Origin: Pseudomonadota bacterium
GTDB lineage: Bacteria; Pseudomonadota; Alphaproteobacteria; Caulobacterales; Caulobacteraceae
Assembly (NCBI GenBank): GCA_023416055.1
Contig: JAEZIH010000076.1
Location: 1 to 25,876, forward strand
DNA: 25,876 nt
Reading direction: 5' to 3'
The position numbers and the translations under genes were made by a program. The notes under the pieces are model-generated. The model was not told the origin of the DNA, did no database searches, and saw only the letters and a list, made by a program, of their open reading frames with translations. Below, piece by piece: positions 6,114 to 13,946 of this stretch (position 1 is its first letter; every line of letters begins with the position of its first letter).

Positions 6114-6575
6114 ATGTCCCTTCTGAAATCCCTGAAGCTGTCCGCCGCAAAGCCGCAATCCCCGCCGACCAGCCCGCAGGAACGCAACCGGGAAAAACTG
6201 CGCAGTTATCTCGCCGAACAGCGAGCGCTGGTCGAGGCTGCCATCGCGGGCAAACCCCACACGGCCGTCCGCACCGTCACCAAAACGGACGGGGCCGGAA
6301 ACCGGACGCGCGTCGAAGTCCCTCGCACCGTCCGCAAGGGCTGGTTCAGCGGCGACGGCGGCAAGGTCTATTTCCAACTCCGCTATGGCGGGAAGCCGCT
6401 GGAACTGGCCAAGGGCATGACCTCCGTCGAAGCCGATGGCATCGCGAGCATCGGTCCGATCATCGACACGCTGGATCAGGCTGTTCTGGCCGGCGAATTT
6501 GATGCCGCCGTGGCTGCCGCCGCTCAGGCGCGGGCCGCGACAATGAAGACGGCGAAGGCCCAGAAGGCGCGCTAA
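6114..6575 (+). CDS. DUF6641 family protein
   Basis: A 153-residue basic protein. The N-terminus MSLLKSLKLSAAKPQSP, the central VRKGWFSGDGGKVYFQLRYG, the GGKPLELAKG turn and the Ala-rich C-terminus fit DUF6641, a family I recall from alphaproteobacterial plasmids and islands, with no known function. The ATG at 6114 is preferred over the open frame back to 6015 because family members begin MSLLKSLKL and GAGG lies just before it. It stands 62 bp upstream of the exonuclease gene on the same strand, so they are probably transcribed together and may act on DNA together. That is inference from position only. Confidence 0.75.
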   Translation: MSLLKSLKLSAAKPQSPPTSPQERNREKLRSYLAEQRALVEAAIAGKPHTAVRTVTKTDGAGNRTRVEVPRTVRKGWFSGDGGKVYFQLRYGGKPLELAKGMTSVEADGIASIGPIIDTLDQAVLAGEFDAAVAAAAQARAATMKTAKAQKAR

Positions 6576-6637
6576 GCTCTGCCAGAACGGATGGGCGGCA
6601 GTGCCGCCCATCACCCTTTCGCAGCCAGGGAGGTCTC

Positions 6638-7411
6638 ATGGCCCATGTCGTCGTTTTCGATCTTGAGACCATTCCCGATCTGGAGGCTGTGTCTCGCGTC
6701 CACGGCGTGCACCCCCACGACCCGGTTCAGGCTCAGGAGATTGTCGGCGATAAGTTCTGCAAGCTTCCGCTGCATAGGATCGCCTGCATCGGCACCTTGA
6801 TCGCGGAGAGCAGCGAGAACGGTTGGATGGTCCGGTCGCTCGGTGCCCCGCACATCGGGGAACGCAGTGAAGCTGTCCTCATCGCCAGCTTCGCCGACCG
6901 CCTGAACGAACTGCGGCCCTGCCTCGTATCGTTCAACGGAAGCGGCTTTGACCTGCCGGTGCTCCGCTACCGGGCCATGGTCAACCGGCTGTCGGCTCCG
7001 GGCTTGTACGCACGAGGCTACTTCAAGCGATATTCCGACGACGCGGTAGACCTGTGCGATGTCCTCGCGAGCTTCACCAACCAAGGCAAGTGCAAGCTGG
7101 ACGAACTCTCGCGTATCCTCGGGCTTCCCGGAAAGCCCGACGGTGTCGACGGCTCCATGGTGGCCGAGTACGTCGCGACGGGGCGCATTCAGGAAGTCGC
7201 GGACTACTGCGAAACCGACGTTGTGAATACGTATCGGGTTTGGCTCCGCTACGAACTCATGCGGGGCACGCTGACACCCAGCGCCTATGACCAGAGCGAG
7301 CGAAACCTCACAGATTTTATCGACGTCCGGTCGTTGGACAGACCACACCTCGCTCCTTTTTCGGGATCGGCCGGGGCCTCTAGCAAGCCGTCGGGGAGCG
7401 CGTCCGATTAG
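6638..7411 (+). CDS. PolB-type DEDDy 3'-5' exonuclease
   Basis: A 257-residue predicted 3'-5' exonuclease of the group related to the proofreading domain of DNA polymerase B (DNA_pol_B_exo2). All three exonuclease motifs are visible: FDLETIP near residue 7 (Exo I, the Asp/Glu pair), SFNGSGFDLPVLRYRA near residue 96 (Exo II), and YCETDVVNTYRVW near residue 188 (Exo III, Tyr...Asp, hence DEDDy). These residues bind the two metals that cut single nucleotides from a 3' end. There is no polymerase domain, so it is a stand-alone nuclease. The start has an excellent site, GGGAGG, six bases upstream. The last 25 or so residues are Ser/Pro/Ala-rich and probably disordered. On a mobile island it could serve replication, repair or defence. 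Confidence 0.85.
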   Translation: MAHVVVFDLETIPDLEAVSRVHGVHPHDPVQAQEIVGDKFCKLPLHRIACIGTLIAESSENGWMVRSLGAPHIGERSEAVLIASFADRLNELRPCLVSFNGSGFDLPVLRYRAMVNRLSAPGLYARGYFKRYSDDAVDLCDVLASFTNQGKCKLDELSRILGLPGKPDGVDGSMVAEYVATGRIQEVADYCETDVVNTYRVWLRYELMRGTLTPSAYDQSERNLTDFIDVRSLDRPHLAPFSGSAGASSKPSGSASD

Positions 7412-7439
7412 AGCCCGTTACAGCAGCGCCGCGTGGGAC

Positions 7440-7838
7440 TTGGCCTTCAAACAGGTTTGCGCTGAAATCCGGATCGGCCGCGATGGCGCCATCCGAGCCG
7501 ACATCTGGGTGAACGCCTTACTGAACGACGGTGATGAAGATGACGCGCGCTCGATCCCTGACGTCTTGAACGTGATATCGCTTTCTCAGGCGCGGGAAGA
7601 TCTGACCCGATGCCTCGTCTCCATGATCGATCATCGTCACCGGATGTGGAGGCGGTATCCGGTGCTCAGAAACTTGGCCCAATCGAGTTGCACAGGGCCG
7701 GAGGCCTTGGCGGATGCTTATCTCCGTTTTCTCAGGCGCGACCTTGAAGCCCTCTGCGGGCATCGTGCAGGGCCAAGAGGCAGTCCCGGCAGCACAGACG
7801 TCCCCGCGATCGACGAGGGTCATTCTGAGGGCTGTTAG
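7440..7838 (+). CDS. Doubtful hypothetical protein, possibly a gene remnant
   Basis: The frame is open from before 7287 to the stop at 7838. Its last 130 or so residues look protein-like: AEIRIGRDGAIRADIWVNAL, then a helical region DVLNVISLSQAREDLTRCLV, then YLRFLRRDLEALCG. No domain is recognised. The only ATG of useful length (7287) lies 125 bp inside the exonuclease gene, in a different frame, and has no good ribosome site. Within the plausible part only a TTG (7440) is available. This suggests a gene that lost its 5' end, or a weakly translated one. It converges on the recombinase gene, 43 bp away. The coordinates given are the TTG-to-stop reading. Confidence 0.35.
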   Translation: MAFKQVCAEIRIGRDGAIRADIWVNALLNDGDEDDARSIPDVLNVISLSQAREDLTRCLVSMIDHRHRMWRRYPVLRNLAQSSCTGPEALADAYLRFLRRDLEALCGHRAGPRGSPGSTDVPAIDEGHSEGC

Positions 7839-7881
7839 GGTGCTGCAACCCTCCCCGGTGCCGGTTGCCACATAGTCCAGC

Positions 7882-9561
7882 TCAGCAATGGTCGTCCAAC
7901 GCAGCGAGTAACGCGCTCTGAGTTTCGGGCGTAGTCGGCTGTCCCTCGAAACGTTGTACGTCTCCGAGAATTTCGCCGAATTGATTGAAGCGGACGGCCA
8001 TTGCGCCCGAGCGAAAGACCATCCCGATCCGGCCGGCGTCGTCAAATGTCATGTAGTCGACCACTTCTCGGAGACTATGCATCACTTTCTGTCGGGCAGT
8101 CCGTCGCGCGTCAGCGTCTGGATTGTCGAGGGATTTACGGACAGAGGCGACTCGCTCTGCGTGCTCCTGTGGAGAAGCGCTCCCCCGGGCCCGTTCAAGA
8201 GCGTCCTTGGCGGCATCTGCAGCACTGACCAAGGCGACCAACCTCTGCCGAGCGTCAAGCCAACGCTGCTTTACCCCGCTGTCACCTGTCTCCTCGTAAA
8301 GGCCGATGAGACGGTCGACCCGAGCCTGCTGCGCCTCTACTTCCCGCGCGGCTTGGTAGAATCCGGCGGAGAGTGCGCTGATCGCCTGGCCAGACGAGAA
8401 GAAGCTGTCGCTAAGAGCGAAGCTGAGGATGCCGTCGAGGATGCCATCCTCCAGATGCTCATAGCGGTAATAAAAACCGTTTGAGCAGGCCAACTTCCGT
8501 ACCCGACGTGAACAGAAGAGGTAGCTTGACTTCTTCTGCGCCACCGGCCGTCCGCTCCGTAGTCGGCTGCCCTCCTGACCCTTCAGTTGGTATGCCATCG
8601 TGCCGCCGCAGATTGCACAGCGACACAGACCAGAGAACAGGTTCCGAATCTCACCCTTGAACCCATTACCGCCTCCGCGCTTCAGAGGCTTGCTCGACCT
8701 CACACGTGCCCACTGTTCGGCGGAAATGACCTCCGGATAATAGCCCCGGACAGGTTCTCCGATGGGAGTTCGCTTAAGGTCTCCCCTAGCCTTCATGTGC
8801 GGTTGGAATTCTCCGATCACCGCCGGGTTAGAGAGGATTTTCTGCACATAGCTTGGATGCCAACCATCCGCTTGGCTGGCTCCTCGACCCCACGCCGCTA
8901 TTCCGCGAGCGTTGAGGGAAGCTGCAATAGCCGCTTTGCCTTCCCCATCGATGGTTCGGTCGAAAATCTCCCGGACGATAGCCGCGCGCTCGGGCACCTC
9001 AACAAATCTTTGGACGCCTGCATCAAACCTGAGCCAAGCCGGGCAGACGCTGGTGATCGGTCTTCCGGCACCACCCTCCAACGCCTTTCGCTTCATCGCC
9101 CAGCTTGCCGCAAGACGTTCGGACTTGTGCTTGCTCTCCTGAAAAGCCCGAAACGAATTGAACACCAGAGACATGAAGTTCATGGGGTTCGCATCGATCA
9201 TGTACTGGTCGATGACCTGACCATCGTTCACCGTAGCGATACTGGCCCCGGTGGCGCCCACCCTGTTGATCCAGTTCACGACGCGGCTAGGAGGCAGTCG
9301 GCTTATCCGATCAAGTTGCTCGACAACGATCACCACGTCATTCGGCAGGTCGCCAGTCTCAATCCGCATTAGCAGGGCGGCGAGGTTCCCGGTCTGGATA
9401 TTTGCCCCGGTATAGGCGCTAGTTCCCTCGTCGGTGATCTGCTCGATCAGGGTCCAGCCCTTGGCATCGCAGAACGACCGGATTTGGCCCTGCTGCCTCG
9501 CAAGGGTCGAACCACGCCCCTGCTCAAGAGAGCTCCACCGCGAATAGCCCACAGCCTTCAT
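7882..9561 (-). CDS. Large serine recombinase (site-specific integrase of the island)
   Basis: A 559-residue large serine recombinase, which cuts and rejoins attP and attB through a phosphoserine link. The resolvase domain fills about residues 1-150: GYSRWSSLEQ places Arg8 and the likely nucleophile Ser10, and LDRISR (about 83-88) supplies catalytic Arg residues. A recombinase domain follows (about 165-290), then a zinc ribbon with Cys315, Cys318, Cys350 and Cys359, and a helical/coiled-coil segment (about 400-470) of the kind that controls direction. All key residues are present, so it may be active. No strong Shine-Dalgarno precedes the ATG. The start codon lies only tens of bases from the comM junction, the usual place for an integrase gene beside its attachment site. 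No excision-directionality factor is recognised in the visible part. Confidence 0.93.
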   Translation of the reverse strand: MKAVGYSRWSSLEQGRGSTLARQQGQIRSFCDAKGWTLIEQITDEGTSAYTGANIQTGNLAALLMRIETGDLPNDVVIVVEQLDRISRLPPSRVVNWINRVGATGASIATVNDGQVIDQYMIDANPMNFMSLVFNSFRAFQESKHKSERLAASWAMKRKALEGGAGRPITSVCPAWLRFDAGVQRFVEVPERAAIVREIFDRTIDGEGKAAIAASLNARGIAAWGRGASQADGWHPSYVQKILSNPAVIGEFQPHMKARGDLKRTPIGEPVRGYYPEVISAEQWARVRSSKPLKRGGGNGFKGEIRNLFSGLCRCAICGGTMAYQLKGQEGSRLRSGRPVAQKKSSYLFCSRRVRKLACSNGFYYRYEHLEDGILDGILSFALSDSFFSSGQAISALSAGFYQAAREVEAQQARVDRLIGLYEETGDSGVKQRWLDARQRLVALVSAADAAKDALERARGSASPQEHAERVASVRKSLDNPDADARRTARQKVMHSLREVVDYMTFDDAGRIGMVFRSGAMAVRFNQFGEILGDVQRFEGQPTTPETQSALLAALDDHC

Positions 9562-9625
9562 CGGACAACGGTAGCCCCGCGATGGGCGCTGTCAAAACAA
9601 TAAACGGCTCTTCGTCGGCCCGCCC
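9562..9625. other. Island-chromosome junction (att site region) in comM
   Basis: The recombinase start codon ends at 9561, and recognisable ComM coding sequence starts at about 9605-9611 (LFVGPPGSGKS). In the ComM frame a TAG occurs at 9572-9574, and codons from there to about 9604 give DGRCQNN, which is not ComM-like. GC content rises sharply to the right. The crossover must therefore lie inside this interval, most likely in its right half. The exact core cannot be fixed without the left end of the island or an uninterrupted comM. Confidence 0.75.
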
Positions 9626-10549
9626 GGCTCCGGCAAGTCGATGATGGCGGCGCGCCTGCCCGGCCTGTTGCCGCCCCTGACCGCCAAGGAGCTGCTCGAG
9701 ACCTCGATGGTCTGGTCGGTGGCCGGGCTGATCGAGCGCGGCGGACTGACCCGAGACCGGCCCTTCCGCGCCCCGCACCATTCCGCCTCCATGGCCGCCC
9801 TGACCGGCGGCGGCCTGCGCGCCCGCCCCGGCGAGGCCTCGCTGGCCCACAACGGCGTCCTCTTCCTTGATGAATTGCCCGAATACAGCGCCCAGGCGCT
9901 GGACTCGCTTCGCCAGCCGCTCGAAACCGGCGAGATCGTCGTCGCCCGCGCCAACGCCCACGTCCGCTATCCGGCGCGCTTCCAGCTGGTGGCGGCCATG
10001 AATCCCTGCCGATGCGGCCTCGGCGGCGGCGGCAAGGGCGCCTGCGGCAAGGCCCCGCGCTGCCAGCGGGACTATCAGAACCGCATCTCCGGCCCGATGT
10101 TCGACCGCATCGATCTGACCGTGGAGACGCCGCCGGTCACGGCCGCCGACATGGCCCTGCCGCCGCCCGCCGAAGGCACGGCCGAGGCCGCGGCCCGGGT
10201 TCTGGCGGCGCGCCAGATGCAGGAGGACCGGCTGCGCGCCGCCGGCCTCGATCCCGAAACCGCCCGGGACCAGGCCGTCAACGCCCGCGTGTCGGGTGAA
10301 ATCCTCGACCGTTTCGCCGCCCCGGACCAGGCCGGTCGAGCCCTGCTGATGCGAGCGGGCGACGCGGGCGGACTGACCGCGCGGGGCTGGACGCGCACCC
10401 TCCGGCTGGCCCGGACCATCGCCGATCTCGATGGTTGCGACGGCGTCCTGCGCCGCCACGTAGCCGAAGCCCTGGTGCATCGCCGCTCGACCATCGGCGC
10501 CCATGCCGATGCGGAACGGCGGGCGCAGGAAGGGCTGCCGGCCTGGTGA
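9605..10549 (+). pseudogene. comM: comM 3' fragment, interrupted by the island
   Basis: ComM (YifB, Mg-chelatase-like AAA+ ATPase) is a helicase aiding branch migration in natural transformation and recombination. About 315 residues remain. They start just before Walker A (VGPPGSGKS) and run through Walker B (LFLDELPE), AAMNPCRCGLGGG and the C-terminal Mg-chelatase domain, with a normal stop. Full-length ComM is about 510 residues, so the N-terminal ChlI/Lon-like domain of about 195 residues is missing. It presumably lies at the far end of the island. The first in-frame ATG, at 9641, is after Walker A, so any product starting there would be inactive. ComM is a known insertion hot spot, for example for AbaR-type transposons in Acinetobacter. 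Confidence 0.9.
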
Positions 10550-10626
10550 TCAAACTTCCTTAACCGACCCGCTTGAACGCGCCTTAAGGCCTCGTCCGCC
10601 ATCCTGATCCTCCAAAGGGGGTGACG

Positions 10627-12156
10627 ATGGCGCGAAAGACCGAGGCTGTACCCGTGACGACCGCGGCCGGGGAGGGGGCTGAACAGCAGTTCCTGCGCCT
10701 CATGAGCCACGAGATGCGCACGCCCCTCAACGGCGTCATCGGCATGCTCGGCCTGCTTCAGCGCACCCGTCTGGACGGCGCCCAGCGCGCCTACGCCGAG
10801 GCCGCCCGCGCCTCGGCCGAACATCTGCTCGGCCTCGTCAACGACCTGCTCGATTACGCCCGGCTGGAGGCGGACCGGCTTGAGTTCGATGCAGCGCCCG
10901 TCGATCTCGAATGTCTGGTGCGCGGCGTAGCCGAACTGCTCAGCCCCAAGGCCCATGACAAGGGGCTGGAGATCGCCTGGTCGGTCGCGCCCGAAGCCGT
11001 CGATGTCATGGCCGACGAGGGCCGCCTGCGGCAGGTGCTGTTCAACCTCGCCGGCAACGCCGTGAAGTTCACCGAGACCGGCGGCGTGCGCATCGCCGTG
11101 GAGCGCGCCGGCGGGTCGCAGAAGAGGCCGAAGCTGGCCTTCATCGTCGATGACACCGGTCCGGGCGTGCCGGTCGAGGCGCGCGGCCGCATCTTCGAGG
11201 AGTTCGGCCACGTGGACGCCTCGGACGCCAGCCGCTTCGGCGGCGCCGGCCTGGGCCTCGCCGTGGTGCGCAAGCTGGCCGGGGCCATGGACGGAACCGT
11301 CAGCGTCGGCGATCGCCCGGACGGCCCGGGCGCCCGCTTCCGCTTCGAAGCCGCCTTCCCGGCGGTCAAGGGCGCGTCGCGTGACCTGCCGCTGGCCGGC
11401 CAGGCTGTGGCCGTGGTCACGCCCGATCCCTTCATCCGCGCCGCCGCCGAGGCCCAGATCGTCGCCTCGGGCGGGGAGGTGAACTCCAGGGCCCCGGTGG
11501 CCCTCGTCGATCACGCCGCCCGCGGGGCAGGGCAGGGGCTGGTTGCGAAGCCGGCCGGCGCCCGCGCCATCGTCCTGCTCAAGCCTTCGGAGCGGGACCT
11601 GATCGCCCGCTATCGCTCGGCCGGCTTCCACGGCTATCTGATCAAGCCGCTGCGCCGCGCCTCGCTGGCCGAGCGGGTGTTGGCCGCCTCCGGCGCCCAG
11701 CAGGCCATGCAGCCGGGACCGCCGCCGCCGCCGCCCGAGGACGACCGCGTCGCCGTGACCCGCTTTTCGGGGATCCGGGTCCTGCTGGTCGAGGACAACC
11801 CCGTCGGCGCCCTGCTGGCCTCCACCCTGCTCAAGCGCGAGGGCTGCGCGGTCGAGACGGCGGCCAGCGGCCGCGAGGCGCTGGATGCCCTGAAGCGGGC
11901 CCGCTACGATCTCGTGTTCATGGACATGCGGATGCCCGGCATGGACGGCCCCACCGCCGCCCGCGCCATCCGCGCCCGGGGAGACGAGACCCCGATCGTC
12001 GCCCTGACCGCCAACGCCTTCGCCGAGGACCGCAAGGCCTGCCTCGAGGCCGGCATGGACGACCATCTGGTCAAGCCGCTGGAGCTGGAAGCCCTGCGCG
12101 CCGCACTGGCCCGCTGGACGAAAACCGCGGACCGCGCCAAGGTCGCCGTCGCATAG
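10627..12156 (+). CDS. shkA: Cytosolic hybrid histidine kinase ShkA (c-di-GMP-responsive)
   Basis: The protein has 509 residues and no membrane segment. Order: DHp helix with the H-box MSHEMRTPLNG (His28); a CA domain with N-box NLAGNAVKFT, DDTGPGV and GGAGLGL; a degenerate receiver REC1 (about 250-360) lacking the acidic pocket; a Pro-rich linker ending in Asp372-Asp373-Arg374; and a true receiver REC2 with LLVEDN and phospho-acceptor Asp433 in FMDMRMPG. Caulobacter ShkA has this layout and feeds the ShpA-TacA relay for stalk genes. Its REC1 binds c-di-GMP, as I recall through Arg324, Tyr338, Pro342 and Arg344, and a DDR linker holds the kinase off. Here Arg323, Tyr337, Pro341 and Arg343 have the same spacing. 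The ATG at 10627 follows AAAGGGGG. In Caulobacter ampG is also close by, as I recall. Residue numbers of the reference are from memory. Confidence 0.85.
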   Translation: MARKTEAVPVTTAAGEGAEQQFLRLMSHEMRTPLNGVIGMLGLLQRTRLDGAQRAYAEAARASAEHLLGLVNDLLDYARLEADRLEFDAAPVDLECLVRGVAELLSPKAHDKGLEIAWSVAPEAVDVMADEGRLRQVLFNLAGNAVKFTETGGVRIAVERAGGSQKRPKLAFIVDDTGPGVPVEARGRIFEEFGHVDASDASRFGGAGLGLAVVRKLAGAMDGTVSVGDRPDGPGARFRFEAAFPAVKGASRDLPLAGQAVAVVTPDPFIRAAAEAQIVASGGEVNSRAPVALVDHAARGAGQGLVAKPAGARAIVLLKPSERDLIARYRSAGFHGYLIKPLRRASLAERVLAASGAQQAMQPGPPPPPPEDDRVAVTRFSGIRVLLVEDNPVGALLASTLLKREGCAVETAASGREALDALKRARYDLVFMDMRMPGMDGPTAARAIRARGDETPIVALTANAFAEDRKACLEAGMDDHLVKPLELEALRAALARWTKTADRAKVAVA

Positions 12157-12194
12157 CGGGGCGCAGGGGGCGTCGCCGCCGAGGGACGCCTTGC

Positions 12195-13946
12195 ATGGCC
12201 CAAGCCGCCGCCGGGAAACAGACCACCTGGGAGTTCATCAAGTCCCTGCGTGACCGCCGCGTGCTGGTCATGCTCTTCCTCGGGGCCGCCGCCGGCCTGC
12301 CGTTCTTCCTCATCTTCGATACCCTCTCGGCGTGGCTGCGGCAGGCGGAGCTGTCGCTGCAGACGATCGGGGTGTTCGCCCTGGCGACGCTCGCCTATGC
12401 GCTGAAGTTCGTCTGGGCCCCGGTCGTGGACCGGGTGCGCATTCCGGTGCTCGGCCGCTTGCTGGGACAGCGCCGCTCATGGATGGCGCTGATGCAGGTC
12501 CTGATCGTGGTCGGGCTCTGGCTGATCGCCGGGTCGAACCCGGCTGTGAACCTGGGGCAGGTCGCCCTGCTGGCCGTGATGGTCGGCTTCTTCGGCGCCA
12601 CCCAGGACGTGGCCATCGATGCCTGGCGGATCGAGGTCGTGGACGAGACCTTCTACGGTACCATGGCCGCCGCCTATCAGTGGGGCTACCGCATCGCCAT
12701 GATCACTTCCGGCGCCCTGCCGCTGGTGCTGGCCGACCATTACGGGTGGAATTTCTCCTACGCGATCATGGCCGGCTGCATGATCGTCGCCGTGGGCGCC
12801 ACCCTTCTGGCGCCGCGGGAGAAGGCGACCCGCCCCCCGATGCGGTACACGGAAGACATGGACGCCCGTCCGGCGCTCGAAGTGATCGAATGGGCGGCGC
12901 GGCTGCTGCTGATCGTGGTCGGCGCCCTGCTGGCGGGCTCGGGCCTCGCCGCCAACGCCACCTTCCTCAACATGGTGATGGGCTGGTTCGGACAGTCGCC
13001 GGAAGCAGCCGAGGCCTTCAAGGCGACCTGGGAGTCGCGAGAGACCGGCATTTTCATCCAGTTCCCCGCCGTAGTCGCCGGCCTCGGTCTGATCGCCCTG
13101 GCCTGCGTCCCGCTGCCCGGAACCCCGACCCGTCCGGGGGTCTATCTGCGCCGCGCCTACGGTGAGCCGTTGGGCGAGTTCTTCGGGCGGTTCGGCACGA
13201 AGTTCGGCCTGCTCATCCTGGCCCTGATCTGCATGTACCGGCTGTCGGACTTCGTCCTCAACCTGATGAACCCGTTCTACATCGACCTTGGATTCTCGCT
13301 GACCGAGATCGCCGAGGTGCGCAAGGTCTACGGGGTGGTCGCCTCGCTCGTGGGCATCTCCGCCGGAGCCTGGGCCGTCAGTCGGCTGGGCATCCTCCGA
13401 ACCATGGTCATCGGCGTCTTCGCCAGCCCCCTGTCGAACCTCGTCTTCATCTGGCTGGCCACTCAAGGGTCCAGCATGCCGGCGCTCTACGGGGCCATCA
13501 CGATCGACAACTTCGCCACCGGCTTCGCCGGCACGGCGCTGATCGTCTACATGTCCAGCCTGACGGCCGCGGGCTTCACCGCCACCCAGTACGCCCTGTT
13601 CAGTTCGCTCTACGCCATCTTCGGCAAGATCATCGCCTCCCAGAGCGGGCGCATCGTGGACGGGTCGGCGAGGCTGGCGGAGGGGGGCGGCTTCACCGCC
13701 ATGTTCCGGCCGATGTTCGCCGGCCTTCCGGAAGGCTCCCTCGCCAAGGGCGCGGAGATCACGGGGGTCACCCCCGCCTCCCTCGGCGCGGGTTATGCGA
13801 CCTTTTTCGTCTATTCAGTGATCATCGGCGCCGTCGCGGTGGTGCTGGCCTTCATGATCGCGAAGCGGCAGCCGGAGATCGACGCCCGCGCCGAGGCCCG
13901 GAAGGCGGAGCTGGCGGAACGGGCGACCGAGGCCCAGCCCTCCTGA
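12195..13946 (+). CDS. ampG: AmpG-family muropeptide permease (MFS)
   Basis: A 583-residue inner-membrane major-facilitator protein of the AmpG type, which imports GlcNAc-anhydroMurNAc peptides released from peptidoglycan so that the wall can be recycled. In many bacteria AmpG also supplies the signal for beta-lactamase induction. Typical marks are FLGAAAGLPFFLIFDTLSAW at the first membrane helix, the charged loop FVWAPVVDRVRIP, and GATQDVAIDAWRIE in helix 4-5. More than twelve hydrophobic segments are present, and a larger central loop lies about residues 270-310. The start at 12195 has GAGGGA eight bases upstream. The gene follows shkA by 38 bp, so the two may be co-transcribed. It converges with maeB with no base between the two stop codons. 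Confidence 0.88.
   Translation: MAQAAAGKQTTWEFIKSLRDRRVLVMLFLGAAAGLPFFLIFDTLSAWLRQAELSLQTIGVFALATLAYALKFVWAPVVDRVRIPVLGRLLGQRRSWMALMQVLIVVGLWLIAGSNPAVNLGQVALLAVMVGFFGATQDVAIDAWRIEVVDETFYGTMAAAYQWGYRIAMITSGALPLVLADHYGWNFSYAIMAGCMIVAVGATLLAPREKATRPPMRYTEDMDARPALEVIEWAARLLLIVVGALLAGSGLAANATFLNMVMGWFGQSPEAAEAFKATWESRETGIFIQFPAVVAGLGLIALACVPLPGTPTRPGVYLRRAYGEPLGEFFGRFGTKFGLLILALICMYRLSDFVLNLMNPFYIDLGFSLTEIAEVRKVYGVVASLVGISAGAWAVSRLGILRTMVIGVFASPLSNLVFIWLATQGSSMPALYGAITIDNFATGFAGTALIVYMSSLTAAGFTATQYALFSSLYAIFGKIIASQSGRIVDGSARLAEGGGFTAMFRPMFAGLPEGSLAKGAEITGVTPASLGAGYATFFVYSVIIGAVAVVLAFMIAKRQPEIDARAEARKAELAERATEAQPS

Noticed and set aside
9562..9625. Tn7/AbaR-type insertion in comM
   Set aside because: The adjacent recombinase is a serine integrase, and no TnsA/B/C-like genes or transposon end repeats are seen.
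10075..12066. 663-codon minus-strand frame opposite comM and shkA
   Set aside because: The translation is Gly/Ala/Arg/His-rich with no domain, and it is the shadow of the kinase gene caused by high GC codon use.
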